A stretch of 64,000 bases of DNA, taken from assembly GCF_014638005.1 (NCBI RefSeq), contig NZ_BMFG01000002.1:62624-126623 (forward strand), given 5' to 3'. Below, piece after piece: positions 25,894-33,742 of the stretch. The position numbers and the translations under genes are program-made. Within the stretch, counting starts at the first letter, position 1. Each line of letters begins with the position of its first letter. The DNA comes from Flavobacterium orientale (GTDB lineage Bacteria > Bacteroidota > Bacteroidia > Flavobacteriales > Flavobacteriaceae). The notes below the pieces were generated by a model. The model did not search any database and was not told the origin of the DNA. It worked only from the letters and a program-made list of their open reading frames with translations.

Positions 25894-25980
25894 TTTTCTT
25901 GTATTTTGTATTTGTTATTGATTCAACCACGAAAGGATTCGTGCGGCAGCGGTGGAACTTATATGACTTATATGGTTTAC

Positions 25981-26420
25981 ATTTTTAGCCACATAGATAC
26001 ATAGGAAAAAAGGACATAGAACCAATGCTTAGTTTCGCATAGCTAGGTGTTACTTTGATTGAGCGAAGCGTCTTTAAAAACTATGAAAAACTATGTCTCT
26101 ACGTGGTTAAAAAAATAGTTTAAGAGTTTAAAAGGTTTACATTTTTAGCCACATAGATACATAAGAAAAAAGGACATAGAACCAATGCTTGGTTTCGCAT
26201 AGCAAGGTGTTACTTTGATTGAGCGAAGCGTCTTTAAAAACTATGAAAAACTATGTCTCTATGTGGTTAAAAAAATAGTTTAAGAGTTTAAAAGGTTTAC
26301 ATTTTTAGCCACATAGATACATAGGAAAAAAGGACATAGAACCAATGCTTGGTTTCGCATAGCTAGGTGCTACCTTGATTGAGCGAAGCGTCTTTAACAA
26401 CTATAAAAAACTATGTATGT
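25981..26420. repeat. Three tandem copies of a 160-bp repeat
   Basis: Units start ATTTTTAGCCACATAGATAC at 25981, 26141 and 26301 (exact 160-bp period; the last is truncated). Within each are GGACATAGAACCAATGCTTG, a GCGAAGCGTC segment and a GTTTAAGAG minisatellite. A fourth partial copy lies at 28292-28410. The 664-bp gap has no gene. Confidence 0.88.
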
Positions 26421-26557
26421 GGTTTGAAAAAATCTAAATCAGAATAACACTTATTTAAACTTATATGCCTTATATGGTTTAAAAAAAAAGATTAATACTG
26501 AGACAATAAAGTATTGAAAATCTTAAATGACTTCTTTGGTAAAATTTAAAACGTTGG

Positions 26558-26875
26558 TTAGTTGTTTAGTTTTCCCAAAACGGTTTCCAGTTTGTTTTTT
26601 AGTTTTCCAACAGCGTCTTTAGCGGCTTCGGCAAAGGTGTTGGCTTGTGTGGTTACGGCGATGGGTTGCATACCGGCTACACGTGCTTCCAATAGGCATC
26701 GTTTGTCGTTTTGGCCATTTTTGTGACCATTCTCATCGGAGAGGTGTACTTCCAAACGGGTTATTTTATCTTCAAATCTGCCGAGGGTGTTGTCTACTAA
26801 TTCATTTATCGTTTCTTGTAGGCGTACTTCTTCTTCCTCTATATTGGAGGTGTTATATTGAATTGTCATGTTCAT
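26558..26875 (-). CDS. HPF/RaiA-like ribosome-associated protein (105 aa)
   Basis: The layout matches the S30AE/HPF fold (PF02482): MTIQYNTSNIEEEE, a first helix (RLQETINELVDNTLGRFEDKITRLEVHLSD), strands (DKRCLLEARVAGMQPIAVTTQANTFAEAAKDAVGKLKNKLETVL). It lacks the long C-terminal dimerisation domain of long HPF. HPF proteins block the decoding centre of idle ribosomes. It lies 17 bp after a release-factor-like gene in the same operon, pointing to ribosome protection or rescue under stress. Confidence 0.7.
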   Translation of the reverse strand: MNMTIQYNTSNIEEEEVRLQETINELVDNTLGRFEDKITRLEVHLSDENGHKNGQNDKRCLLEARVAGMQPIAVTTQANTFAEAAKDAVGKLKNKLETVLGKLNN

Positions 26876-26892
26876 GTGTTTTGTTTTTATGG

Positions 26893-28068
26893 TTAATATC
26901 TAAAGATCGCCGCTAATCCCGTTTCAGAAGGCATTTGATCTGCGGGTAATACGATAACTGCCCCTCCCATTTTGGTGACCAATTCACTCATGTCATCGAG
27001 TAGGTCATCTACTCTCGGGTTGTTGATGTCTTTGTTTTGAGTGTTTCCCGTGGTTAAATTGGTAATTCGCATAGCAATAACACGATCGGCTTCAATAAGT
27101 AGGGTATCAATACGACCTTCCACAGCGGCTATGGCAACTTCTTTACTATTGTCACTCCCTTTGTTTCCTGATTTGGCCAGTTCGTATTTGTCTACTATTT
27201 GTTCGATTTTTTCCAAATATTCGGGTTCCATGATTTCCCAAGCTTTTTCTTTTAGGTTGTCAATAGTGGTTGCCCCCGGATTAAATTTGATACCTCGGTG
27301 TAACAGGTGTGGGTTTTTGCTCACTTTTTGAAACAAACTATGGTGTTCCGAAAGGGCTGTTAGAATCAATGGCCATCCTGTTGGTTTGGAGTACTTCTCA
27401 TATATTTCTTGAGCAACTACCCGGAAATAGCGTTCGGTATCGTTGTTCATTTCTTCTTTTTTACCACCATGTCCGTGATGCATGTTTGCACTTTGACTTC
27501 CTGCACCACCATAGGACGCAACCGTCAAGTGTTTGTCGGTTAATTCATCACCCAATGCTTCTACCATATTTTGTGGTATCGTGGCATCCAATTCAATTTC
27601 CGTCAAATCGCGGTGGTTTCCTTCATATAGTTTTACGCCATTAATGCTCAATCCCAATACATGGAAACGGTCCATAGACTGGATGTACTGTCGCAATGGT
27701 TTGGTGTGGAAGCTATCCGCTACCATGGCTAGTTCGGAGGTGGTTTCTTGTAGTGTGACTACTTCAAAGAGGTCGTCGGCACTAAAAACGGCCAGTCCTT
27801 TTGTAGTGTGATTCCAAAAAGAGGCATCCTGACTCAATTTTTCAAACGGAGCCAAGTGTTCTTTGGTGGTTGCTTTGTCGTATTTCAACAAAAGTGATGC
27901 TTCCAATTCTTTTAAAAGGTTTTGAAATCGAATTGGGTCTTGGGCATTATCGGGATGACTTTGATGCGTTGGCATATACAACGAAAGGCAGGGTTCGGTT
28001 TGGACGTTTAGGAGTTTTTGAATGACTTCATGGGATACTTTCTGAATGGGCGTGGCTGTGTCTTGCAT
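26893..28068 (-). CDS. Bacterial archaeo-eukaryotic release-factor-like protein (baeRF)
   Basis: 391 aa. N-terminal part CLSLYMPTHQSHPDNAQDPIRFQNLLKELEASLL, middle FHTKPLRQYIQSMDRFHVLGLSINGVKLYEG, a His/Gly-rich loop (MHHGHGGKK) and an eRF1 domain 2/3-like C-terminus (RYFRVVAQEIYEKYS...PLILTALSEHHSLFQ...EVAIAAVEGRIDTLLIEADRV...VTKMGGAVIVLPADQMPSETGLAAIFRY). This matches the baeRF families of Burroughs and Aravind, proposed to act in ribosome rescue. The HPF-like gene downstream fits that idea. The GGQ tripeptide of eRF1 is not present; the GGAGSQ/HGHGG loop is the nearest stretch. Confidence 0.75.
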   Translation of the reverse strand: MQDTATPIQKVSHEVIQKLLNVQTEPCLSLYMPTHQSHPDNAQDPIRFQNLLKELEASLLLKYDKATTKEHLAPFEKLSQDASFWNHTTKGLAVFSADDLFEVVTLQETTSELAMVADSFHTKPLRQYIQSMDRFHVLGLSINGVKLYEGNHRDLTEIELDATIPQNMVEALGDELTDKHLTVASYGGAGSQSANMHHGHGGKKEEMNNDTERYFRVVAQEIYEKYSKPTGWPLILTALSEHHSLFQKVSKNPHLLHRGIKFNPGATTIDNLKEKAWEIMEPEYLEKIEQIVDKYELAKSGNKGSDNSKEVAIAAVEGRIDTLLIEADRVIAMRITNLTTGNTQNKDINNPRVDDLLDDMSELVTKMGGAVIVLPADQMPSETGLAAIFRY

Positions 28069-28120
28069 AGTGTCTGTTTTTATTGTTTTTGATTAGTTAT
28101 ACAAAGGAATTGTATAGTTG

Positions 28121-28180
28121 TAAAGTTACTTAAACAGCAGCCGTTTGGGTTATATAATTTTGAGGAAGGGTTATATAATT
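28121..28180 (-). promoter_or_regulatory. Promoter with paired TTATATAATT motif upstream of baeRF
   Basis: TTATATAATT occurs at 28150-28159 and again at 28171-28180, 21 bp apart (two helical turns). A -7-like TAACTTTA is at 28128-28121, 21 bp from the nearer copy. The same arrangement occurs at 32349-32409. Confidence 0.55.
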
Positions 28181-28449
28181 GCTAGGTGTGTTAGTGTTTG
28201 GGGATTTGGCTACGAAGAAAAGAGGGCACTAAGTTTTTTTTGCTTCGTAGCAAAGAAGTCACTAAGAAATACTATTTTTTAAAAATAGAAACAAATTAAC
28301 CACATAGATACATAGGAAAAAGGACATAGAACCAATGCTTGGTTTCGCATAGCTGTGTGTTGAGCGAAGCGTCTTTTAGAACTCAAAATACTATGTATCT
28401 ATATGGTTTTAAATAGGCAGGTTTCGCGGACTACACGAATTTTTTTGGT
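28181..28449. repeat. Partial copy of the 160-bp repeat upstream of baeRF
   Basis: From 28292 to 28410 the sequence repeats CACATAGATACATAGGAAAAAGGACATAG and the GCGAAGCGTCTTT part of the 25981-26420 family. Nothing else is recognised between 28181 and 28292 (AAGAAAAGAGGGCAC...) or up to 28449. Confidence 0.7.
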
Positions 28450-29544
28450 TTATTGTTCTTTAAAAGTGTGTTTTTGTTTGTTCGCGAAGGCGACTAGGGA
28501 TAGCATTATGGGGACTTCTACAAGGACGCCTACGACGCAGACTAGTGCAGCGGGGCTGTCTAGTCCGAACAGGGCTATTGCAACTGCCACAGACAATTCG
28601 AAGAAGTTACTGGCTCCAATCATCGCTGCGGGGGCACAAACGGCATGGGTCAGCTGTAGTTTTTTACCTGAATACCAGGCTACAAAAAAGATAAAATAGG
28701 TTTGAATGATGAGTGGGATGGCAATGAAGACAATAATTAACGGATTGTTTACGATGTTTCCTCCTTGAAAGGCAAAAAGAAATACTAAAGTAAGCAGTAA
28801 TGCGATGATGGATATCGGTTTTAATTTTGGTAGAAATACGTCGGTGAACCACGCTTTTCCTTTTGATTTTATTAGTGTTTTACTGGTAATAAACCCTGCT
28901 ACTAAAGGCACTACTACATAGATGACAATACTCAAAAACAGCGTGTTGTAAGGTACGGTAATGTTGGTGATTCCCAGTAACAATCCCACAATAGGAACAA
29001 AAGCAACTAAAATGATTAAATCGTTTACCGATACTTGCATCAAGGTGTAATTTGGGTCGCCATCGGTTAAATAGGACCATACAAACACCATAGCCGTACA
29101 CGGTGCAGCTCCTAATAAAATGGCTCCGGCGATGTATTCACCCGCCAATTCCGGGGAGATAAACGCACTGTAAATGTTGGAGAAAAACAACCACGCAAAA
29201 AACGCCATGGTGAAGGGTTTGATCAACCAATTGATGATTACGGTTAACACAATTCCTTTTGGTTTTTGTGTGACTTTCTTCAGACTTGAAAAGTCGATTT
29301 GCAGCATCATGGGGTAAATCATCATCCAGATTAAAATAGCAATCGGGATGTTTACTTTTGCGATTTCCATTTGACTTAGGAAGGTCATGGAGTCACCGGC
29401 GAGGTTGCCTAGGGCGATTCCAAATAGGATGCAAATGGCGACCCAGAGGGTGAGGTAGCGTTCGAAGAAGGCGATTTTTTTTGGAGGGGCTGAGTTGCTG
29501 AGTTGTTGATTTGCTGCCGTTTTTTGTGGGTCTGTTTTTTTCAT
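28450..29544 (-). CDS. acr3: ACR3-family arsenite efflux transporter
   Basis: 364 aa with about ten membrane helices. ACR3 motifs: IPIAILIWMMIYPMMLQIDF in helix 2, GAAPCTAMVFVWSYLTDGDPNYTLMQVSVND around the essential Cys, and a C-terminal ASNFFELSVAVAIALFGLDS. It exports arsenite from the inner membrane by the proton gradient. The N-terminal 25 residues are an extra polar extension. It is last in arsR-DUF6428-arsC-acr3; a 293-bp gap with a repeat separates it from arsC. Confidence 0.92.
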   Translation of the reverse strand: MKKTDPQKTAANQQLSNSAPPKKIAFFERYLTLWVAICILFGIALGNLAGDSMTFLSQMEIAKVNIPIAILIWMMIYPMMLQIDFSSLKKVTQKPKGIVLTVIINWLIKPFTMAFFAWLFFSNIYSAFISPELAGEYIAGAILLGAAPCTAMVFVWSYLTDGDPNYTLMQVSVNDLIILVAFVPIVGLLLGITNITVPYNTLFLSIVIYVVVPLVAGFITSKTLIKSKGKAWFTDVFLPKLKPISIIALLLTLVFLFAFQGGNIVNNPLIIVFIAIPLIIQTYFIFFVAWYSGKKLQLTHAVCAPAAMIGASNFFELSVAVAIALFGLDSPAALVCVVGVLVEVPIMLSLVAFANKQKHTFKEQ

Positions 29545-29610
29545 AATCTGTTTTTTGAGAGGCTGAGTTATTGAGGTTGATCTTAGTTAAATTGTTTTCA
29601 GTTCTTATTC

Positions 29611-29805
29611 TTTACTTTTTTTCTTGATAAAAAAAGTAACAAAAAAATCAAGCCTCAACAGCCCTGTCTTGAAAACTACCTCGTCAGTCTCTCCGCAACC
29701 CAAGTCGCTCGTCGTGCCCCCGCCTGCCGGCGAGGCACGTCCTCGGCTATGAGGGTTGCTGCCGTTCCTTCCTTCGTTGTTTTCTACGTCAGTTCTGTTA
29801 GGGCG
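29611..29805. repeat. Dispersed ~195-bp repeat, copy A, inside the ars operon
   Basis: Starts TTTACTTTTTTTCTTGAT and ends GTTCTGTTAGGGCG, with AACAGCCCTGTCTTGAAAAC and CTTCCTTCGTTGTTTTCTACG inside. Copy B is at 30511-30679. Copy A carries an extra palindromic insert (CGCCTGCCGGCGAGGCACG, about 29720-29740) lacking in B. Confidence 0.85.
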
Positions 29806-29837
29806 AGTTGACGTTCGTACTTATAGGGACATTTAAT

Positions 29838-30449
29838 TTACATTTTTATCTGTGAAAAGACAAAGCTCATTTCGGTGGCGATTTGAAGGCTGCGTTCTTC
29901 GTATTTTTCGGCTTGTTGTGGGGTGTTGTCAAACGCTTTTGGGTCTTCATAGGTAATTGGTATTCGTAATTCGGCTCCCGCAATGAAGGGGCAACCGCCG
30001 TCTGCTTGTGAGCAGGTCATGATGGCTGCAAATTCGCTTTTGGGATTGAAGGCATTGTCATAGGTTTTGGAGAAACCAATGATGGGATTTGCGTTTTCGG
30101 CATATTTTATGGCGTAGATGGGGTTGGTTCCGTCGGCAATAGTTTGGATTTGGAAACCTGCTTTTTCCAGTGTTTTTGCGGCCATTGGAAACATTGCGGT
30201 TGCTTCGGTTCCACCGGAGTAACACAATACATTTGGAATTCCGTAATAGGCACCTGCCGCTTGGGCCCATACTTGTGATAAATGGCTTCTGCGGGAGTTG
30301 TGGGTGCAGATTAGGTTGAGGCGTATTTCTTTTTTATCGTTTACTTTGGATTGGATGTAGTTGATGAGGGGTTGGAGGGTTTGTTTTCTTTCCTTTGAGA
30401 TAGTTGTTAAATCAAGGGATTTAATTATGGATTGGATTTTTTGGTACAT
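29838..30449 (-). CDS. arsC: Arsenate reductase, low-molecular-weight phosphatase type
   Basis: 203 aa. The P-loop LICTHNSRRS has nucleophile C48, and the C-terminal half has VLCYSGG and MTCSQADGGCPF for the cysteine relay seen in ArsC/Wzb-like reductases. The N-terminal 40 residues are a helical extension usual in Bacteroidota homologues (annotated protein-tyrosine-phosphatase). It reduces arsenate to arsenite for export by the downstream ACR3. The YxxF...PITYEDPKAFDNTP end is typical for the family. Confidence 0.87.
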   Translation of the reverse strand: MYQKIQSIIKSLDLTTISKERKQTLQPLINYIQSKVNDKKEIRLNLICTHNSRRSHLSQVWAQAAGAYYGIPNVLCYSGGTEATAMFPMAAKTLEKAGFQIQTIADGTNPIYAIKYAENANPIIGFSKTYDNAFNPKSEFAAIMTCSQADGGCPFIAGAELRIPITYEDPKAFDNTPQQAEKYEERSLQIATEMSFVFSQIKM

Positions 30450-30510
30450 AGTTTTTGGTGCTAATGTTCTAGTGTTGTTCTTGGTTTTATTGTTTTCAAA
30501 TTAAGTTATT

Positions 30511-30679
30511 TTCTTTTTTCTTGATAAAAAAGAAACAAAAAATCAAGCCTTAACAGCCCTGTCTTGAAAACTACCTCATCAGTCTCTCCGCAACCCAAGT
30601 CGCTCGTCGTTCCTCCTCGGCTATGGGGGTTGCTGCCGTTCCTTCCTTCGTTGTTTTCTACGTCAGTTCTGTTAGGGCG
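30511..30679. repeat. Dispersed repeat, copy B, inside the ars operon
   Basis: Same orientation and sequence as copy A at 29611-29805 without its palindromic insert. The two copies sit in the two consecutive gaps of the ars operon, about 900 bp apart, so arsC is flanked by direct repeats. Confidence 0.85.
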
Positions 30680-30708
30680 GGAAAAACGTTAATGATTACA
30701 CGATTTCC

Positions 30709-31179
30709 CTAACAACAGCCGCCGCCGGGGGTGCAAGAGCCGGATTGGTTTTGCATGTCGGATAGTTTCACTCTTGGTTTTTGGGTTGGGATGCCGCATT
30801 GGTCTTCGGCTAAACAAGCCGTTTTTTTGTTGACGAGCCTAAAGGTTTCGCCATTGAAGTCGAGGTCAAATTTGCCAATGGTTTCGCCTTGGTATTCCAC
30901 TTCAATTTCATGGTCTTCGATGCCGAGGACTTTTTCAGATAAGGCAATTATTTTTGCTAACTTTTGTGGTTTTAAGCGATGGTCGTAGTCGTTGGCGTCC
31001 CATAATTGGAAGTTGACTACGGTTTCTTTGCGAACGGTGCCGCCGCAATCGATGAAGTTTTTGGTGATTAGACCTACTTCGGTTACGTGAAAATGTTCAG
31101 GAACGAAGGTTCCGTTTGGTAATTGGAAAGTAACGGTTTCTAGGGTAGAAAGGACGTTTTTGATTTGTGATAGTTTCAT
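30709..31179 (-). CDS. DUF6428-like protein of the ars operon (156 aa)
   Basis: N-terminal helix KLSQIKNVLSTLETVTFQLPNGTFVPEHFHVTEVGLITKNFIDCGGTVRKETVVNFQLWDANDYDHRLKP is characteristic of the family I know as DUF6428, found in Bacteroidota ars operons. The end GSCTPGGGCC is Cys-rich and could bind arsenite or a thiophilic metal. Positioned second after arsR. It may act as an arsenic carrier or sensor; the function is not established. The family name is from memory. Confidence 0.65.
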   Translation of the reverse strand: MKLSQIKNVLSTLETVTFQLPNGTFVPEHFHVTEVGLITKNFIDCGGTVRKETVVNFQLWDANDYDHRLKPQKLAKIIALSEKVLGIEDHEIEVEYQGETIGKFDLDFNGETFRLVNKKTACLAEDQCGIPTQKPRVKLSDMQNQSGSCTPGGGCC

Positions 31180-31184
31180 TTTTT

Positions 31185-31312
31185 TTGAGGTTTTGAGGTT
31201 CTGAGATTCTTAGGCTCTAAGGTTCTTAGGTTCTTAGGTTGTTCTCGGTTAATTTGTTTTTCTTTTTTTCCTCCCCCCAACCCCCTCCGAAGGAGGGGGA
31301 GACGAGACGGGC
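31185..31312. repeat. AGGTTCTTAGG minisatellite and GC-rich hairpin
   Basis: GGTTCTTAGG/GGCTCTAAGG units at 31190-31240, then the hairpin CCCCCTCC-GAA-GGAGGGGG at 31281-31299 already met at 753-771. Confidence 0.65.
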
Positions 31313-31319
31313 TTCTATT

Positions 31320-31652
31320 TTAACAACATTGTATTCTTTTATCATCCAGATGCGAATTGACAAGTTTGAAAAATGCTTTTACTTTGTCAAAGCCGGTTTC
31401 ATTTATGCAATAGCAAATGGCGGCACCTTCTACGTTTCCTTTTATTAATCCTGCGTTTTTCAGTTCTTTCAGGTGTTGGGAAACGGTGGGTTGAGCCAAA
31501 GGTAGTTCGTTAACAATGTCACCACAGATACAACTCTCTACTTTGAGGAGGTATTCAATGATGGCGATTCGAGCGGGATGGCCCAGGGCTTTGGTTAAAA
31601 TGGCCAGTTCGTTTTGACTGTCTGAAAAGTGATCGGTTTTGGTTGCTCCCAT
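31320..31652 (-). CDS. arsR: ArsR/SmtB-family repressor
   Basis: 110 aa from the ATG at 31652; the longer frame begins with a TTG inside the operator. The winged helix reads [14 protein letters not shown]...[35 protein letters not shown]. The sensor C41-x-C43 (VESCICGD) sits in the first DNA-binding helix, as in As(III)-responsive ArsR proteins, and C109-C110 close the chain. First gene of the ars operon; it represses at the dyad 31665-31676. Confidence 0.9.
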   Translation of the reverse strand: MGATKTDHFSDSQNELAILTKALGHPARIAIIEYLLKVESCICGDIVNELPLAQPTVSQHLKELKNAGLIKGNVEGAAICYCINETGFDKVKAFFKLVNSHLDDKRIQCC

Positions 31653-31664
31653 GATTGTATTATT

Positions 31665-31678
31665 ATATTGCAATATTA
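31665..31678 (-). promoter_or_regulatory. ars promoter and operator dyad
   Basis: ATATTGCAATAT is a perfect 12-bp palindrome that overlaps TAATATTG (31678-31671 on the minus strand), a one-mismatch TAnnTTTG box, 19 bp before the ArsR ATG. Bound ArsR would block RNA polymerase. Confidence 0.6.
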
Positions 31679-31734
31679 CGATATAATTTTGAATGGGGGA
31701 TAATTTTTGTGGTTTTTTTTCAAAGTTTTAGGTT

Positions 31735-31995
31735 TAGAACGCAAAGATGGGAACGCGGATTTTACAGATTGGCTTCGCCAAATGCGGATGATTTTGATTT
31801 AACTACAAAGTTCGCAAAGGTTTATGCTAAGAACGCAAAGATGGGAACGCGGATTTTACGGATGGCTTCGCCAAACGCTGATGACGCAGATTTCTCGCAA
31901 AGTCGATAATTATCGGGAGCTAAGACGCAAAGATGGGAACGCGGATCCCGATAGTTATCGGGACGGGTGGCTTCGCCAACGCTGATGATGCGGAT
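31735..31995. repeat. CGCAAAGATGGGAACGCGGAT repeat cluster
   Basis: At least three imperfect units of the phrase AACGCAAAGATGGGAACGCGG + ATGGCTTCGCCAA + CGCTGATG. One unit is interrupted by CCCGATAGTTATCGGG (31947-31962). The same family is at 43690-43995. The 440-bp gap from 31653 to 32092 has no gene. Confidence 0.75.
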
Positions 31996-32092
31996 TTTTT
32001 GTAGACCCATTGCCCATTACCTTTTTAGAACCTCATCCACTTAGTGTCTTAATTCCTTTGTGGCAAAATTAAAATGCAGATGCGGCGGATTT

Positions 32093-32323
32093 CTATTTGT
32101 TATGTCTATGGGCAGAATTGTCATTGTCGTTGTCAGGAAATGATTTTCTTCGGAAAGACCGTCCCATGAAACGTCTGAAAAATGAGGTGCTTTGTTTTTC
32201 GGAAGGTAGTGTGTTGTCCACCGTAAAAATCCAAAATAGGATGCCGAATATCACCGCTAAGACGATGGTAAAAACCAACCACCAAGCCATGGGATTGTTC
32301 TCTAAAAATTGAAAAGGTTCCAT
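32093..32323 (-). CDS. Small membrane protein (76 aa)
   Basis: One transmembrane helix (residues 12-33, AWWLVFTIVLAVIFGILFWIF) after an N-terminal acidic start (MEPFQFLENNPM), then a basic, polar tail (FFRRFMGRSFRRKSFPDNDNDNSAHRHNK). No enzyme motif. The topology is probably N-out, C-in. Its promoter has the paired AATNATATAA motif also found before the baeRF operon, so a shared regulon is possible. Function unknown. Confidence 0.6.
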   Translation of the reverse strand: MEPFQFLENNPMAWWLVFTIVLAVIFGILFWIFTVDNTLPSEKQSTSFFRRFMGRSFRRKSFPDNDNDNSAHRHNK

Positions 32324-32348
32324 AATTGCGCTATTTTAGGTTAGGTTA

Positions 32349-32409
32349 TAAAATTAGGCTGTTTTCAGGGGATTGTCCTTATATAATTTGTTGAAAATGT
32401 TATATCATT
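32349..32409 (-). promoter_or_regulatory. Promoter with paired TTATATAATT motif upstream of the small membrane gene
   Basis: TTATATAATT at 32379-32388 and TTATATCATT at 32400-32409, 21 bp apart. A -7-like TAATTTTA is at 32356-32349, 22 bp from the nearer copy. The region also serves the divergent Crp-family gene. Confidence 0.5.
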
Positions 32410-32534
32410 CTTATGTTTCTGATGGGGTGTATTTTGTGTTAAATTCACTGTAGCAACCTTGTTAATTCGCTCAGTAACTGATTTTTTCACTGCATTTTTT
32501 CTTACATTCGCTTCTACATTTTTCCGATAGCAGT

Positions 32535-33107
32535 ATGAACAAACCACTTTTATCGCACGTTTACCAGCACCCCTTAATCAATCCGCAAGAGCTCGACCGA
32601 TTGATTGCTGCACATTATAAAGTCACCTTTAAAAAAGGAACCGTTGTTTTAGAAAAAGGGGAAGTTTCCAAAGGATACCTTTTGCTTGAAAGTGGTTTGA
32701 TGCGTTCGTTTGCTTATGATTATAATGGGAACGACACTACCACCGATTTTTATTCGAAACATGAAATTGTGATTGAAGTTTTGTCGTTATTTCAACGCAT
32801 TCCAAGTCAGGAAACTATTCATGCACTTACCGATTGTGAAGGTTGGATGCTTGATTTTGACGTGTTTCAAGAACTCTACCATTCCATTCCCGGTTTTTCG
32901 GAATGGGGACGCCTTTGGATGACCAACCGATTGTTTCACTTTAAACAACGTTCTGTGGAAATGGTTACGATTTCGGCAAAAGACCGCTACTTGCAATTGA
33001 TTAAAGAAAAGCCGGAAGTGGTTTTGCATTCGCCGTTGAAATATATTGCGAGTTATCTTGGGATAACGGATAGTTCGTTTAGTAGGATTAGGAAGGAGGG
33101 GTTTTGA
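32535..33107 (+). CDS. Crp/Fnr-family transcriptional regulator (190 aa)
   Basis: An N-terminal cyclic-nucleotide-type beta-roll (FKKGTVVLEKGEVSKGYLLLESGLMRSFAYDYNGNDTTTDFYSKHEIVIEV) and a long connecting helix (MTNRLFHFKQRSVEMVTISAKDRYLQLIKEKPEV) precede a short DNA-binding end (PLKYIASYLGITDSSFSRIRKEGF). The HTH is the compact type usual in Bacteroidota. The ligand is unknown; the CRP cAMP contacts are not evident. It is transcribed divergently from the membrane protein gene at 32323, and the paired ATATAA sites lie between them. Confidence 0.8.
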   Translation: MNKPLLSHVYQHPLINPQELDRLIAAHYKVTFKKGTVVLEKGEVSKGYLLLESGLMRSFAYDYNGNDTTTDFYSKHEIVIEVLSLFQRIPSQETIHALTDCEGWMLDFDVFQELYHSIPGFSEWGRLWMTNRLFHFKQRSVEMVTISAKDRYLQLIKEKPEVVLHSPLKYIASYLGITDSSFSRIRKEGF

Positions 33108-33255
33108 GGGGTGATTGGTGATTGGTGATGGGTAATGGGCTATGGGTAATGGGTGATGGGTAATGGGTAATGGGTTTTTTGGAAGTCTTAAACGAGTTTT
33201 CTACGATGTAATTTTTCCCCCAATTACCCATTACCCATAGCCAATTACCTTTTTG
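33108..33255. repeat. GGGTAATGG tandem repeat with inverted counterpart
   Basis: Head-to-tail GTGATGGGTAATGG units (33112-33178) are followed by CCAATTACCCATTACCCATAG (33220-33250), which is their inverse. The RNA would form a long imperfect hairpin after the Crp-family gene and could terminate it. Confidence 0.7.
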
Positions 33256-33306
33256 AAGTAAAGTGATTTCTTGTCATAGGGCAAGTAGGGTTCCCTTTTT
33301 TGCTGT

Positions 33307-33314
33307 TATATTTG
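33307..33314 (+). promoter_or_regulatory. -7 promoter box for the VOC gene
   Basis: TATATTTG fits TAnnTTTG exactly and is 26 bp before the ATG at 33341. No clear -33 box. Confidence 0.5.
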
Positions 33315-33340
33315 TATGACTAACCAATAAATATAAAGTA

Positions 33341-33730
33341 ATGAACACAAATTCAATCTGCTGGTTTGAGATTTATGTGGATGATCTTGAACGGGCAAAG
33401 CGGTTTTATACTGCCGTATTAGGTACAAAATTTCATGATTTACCGTCCCCTGACGGGAGTGACGAATTTAAAATGGCTTGTTTTTCATCTCCTGAAAACC
33501 AAGGGGTAAGTGGTGCTTTGGTGCAAATGAAAGAAACCCGAACTAACAACCCCGGCAATACCTCAACCATTGTTTATTTCCCATGCGAAGATTGTAGCGT
33601 AGAAGAAAGTCGTGTAGCGAATGCGGGCGGAACGGTACATTGTCCTAAAATGTCCATTGGTGAGCATGGTTTTATCAGTATTTGTCTTGATACAGAAAAT
33701 AATACGTTTGGATTGTATTCCATGCAATAA
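33341..33730 (+). CDS. VOC-family (glyoxalase-like) protein
   Basis: 129 aa. Paired beta-alpha-beta-beta-beta modules: ICWFEIYVDDLERAKRFYTAVLGTKFHDLPSPDG and VYFPCEDCSVEESRVANAGGTVHCPKMSIGEHGFISICLDTENNTFGLYS. The sequence is of the type annotated as VOC family or glyoxalase/bleomycin-resistance, metal ligands His/Glu at the usual places are only partly visible. No specific substrate can be given. A DoxX gene follows by 12 bp. Confidence 0.8.
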   Translation: MNTNSICWFEIYVDDLERAKRFYTAVLGTKFHDLPSPDGSDEFKMACFSSPENQGVSGALVQMKETRTNNPGNTSTIVYFPCEDCSVEESRVANAGGTVHCPKMSIGEHGFISICLDTENNTFGLYSMQ

Positions 33731-33742
33731 TTTATAGTTTCG

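Noticed and set aside
31655..32010. Open frames on both strands beside arsR
   Set aside because: They arise from the CGCGGAT repeats and show repeated peptides (MASPNADD...).
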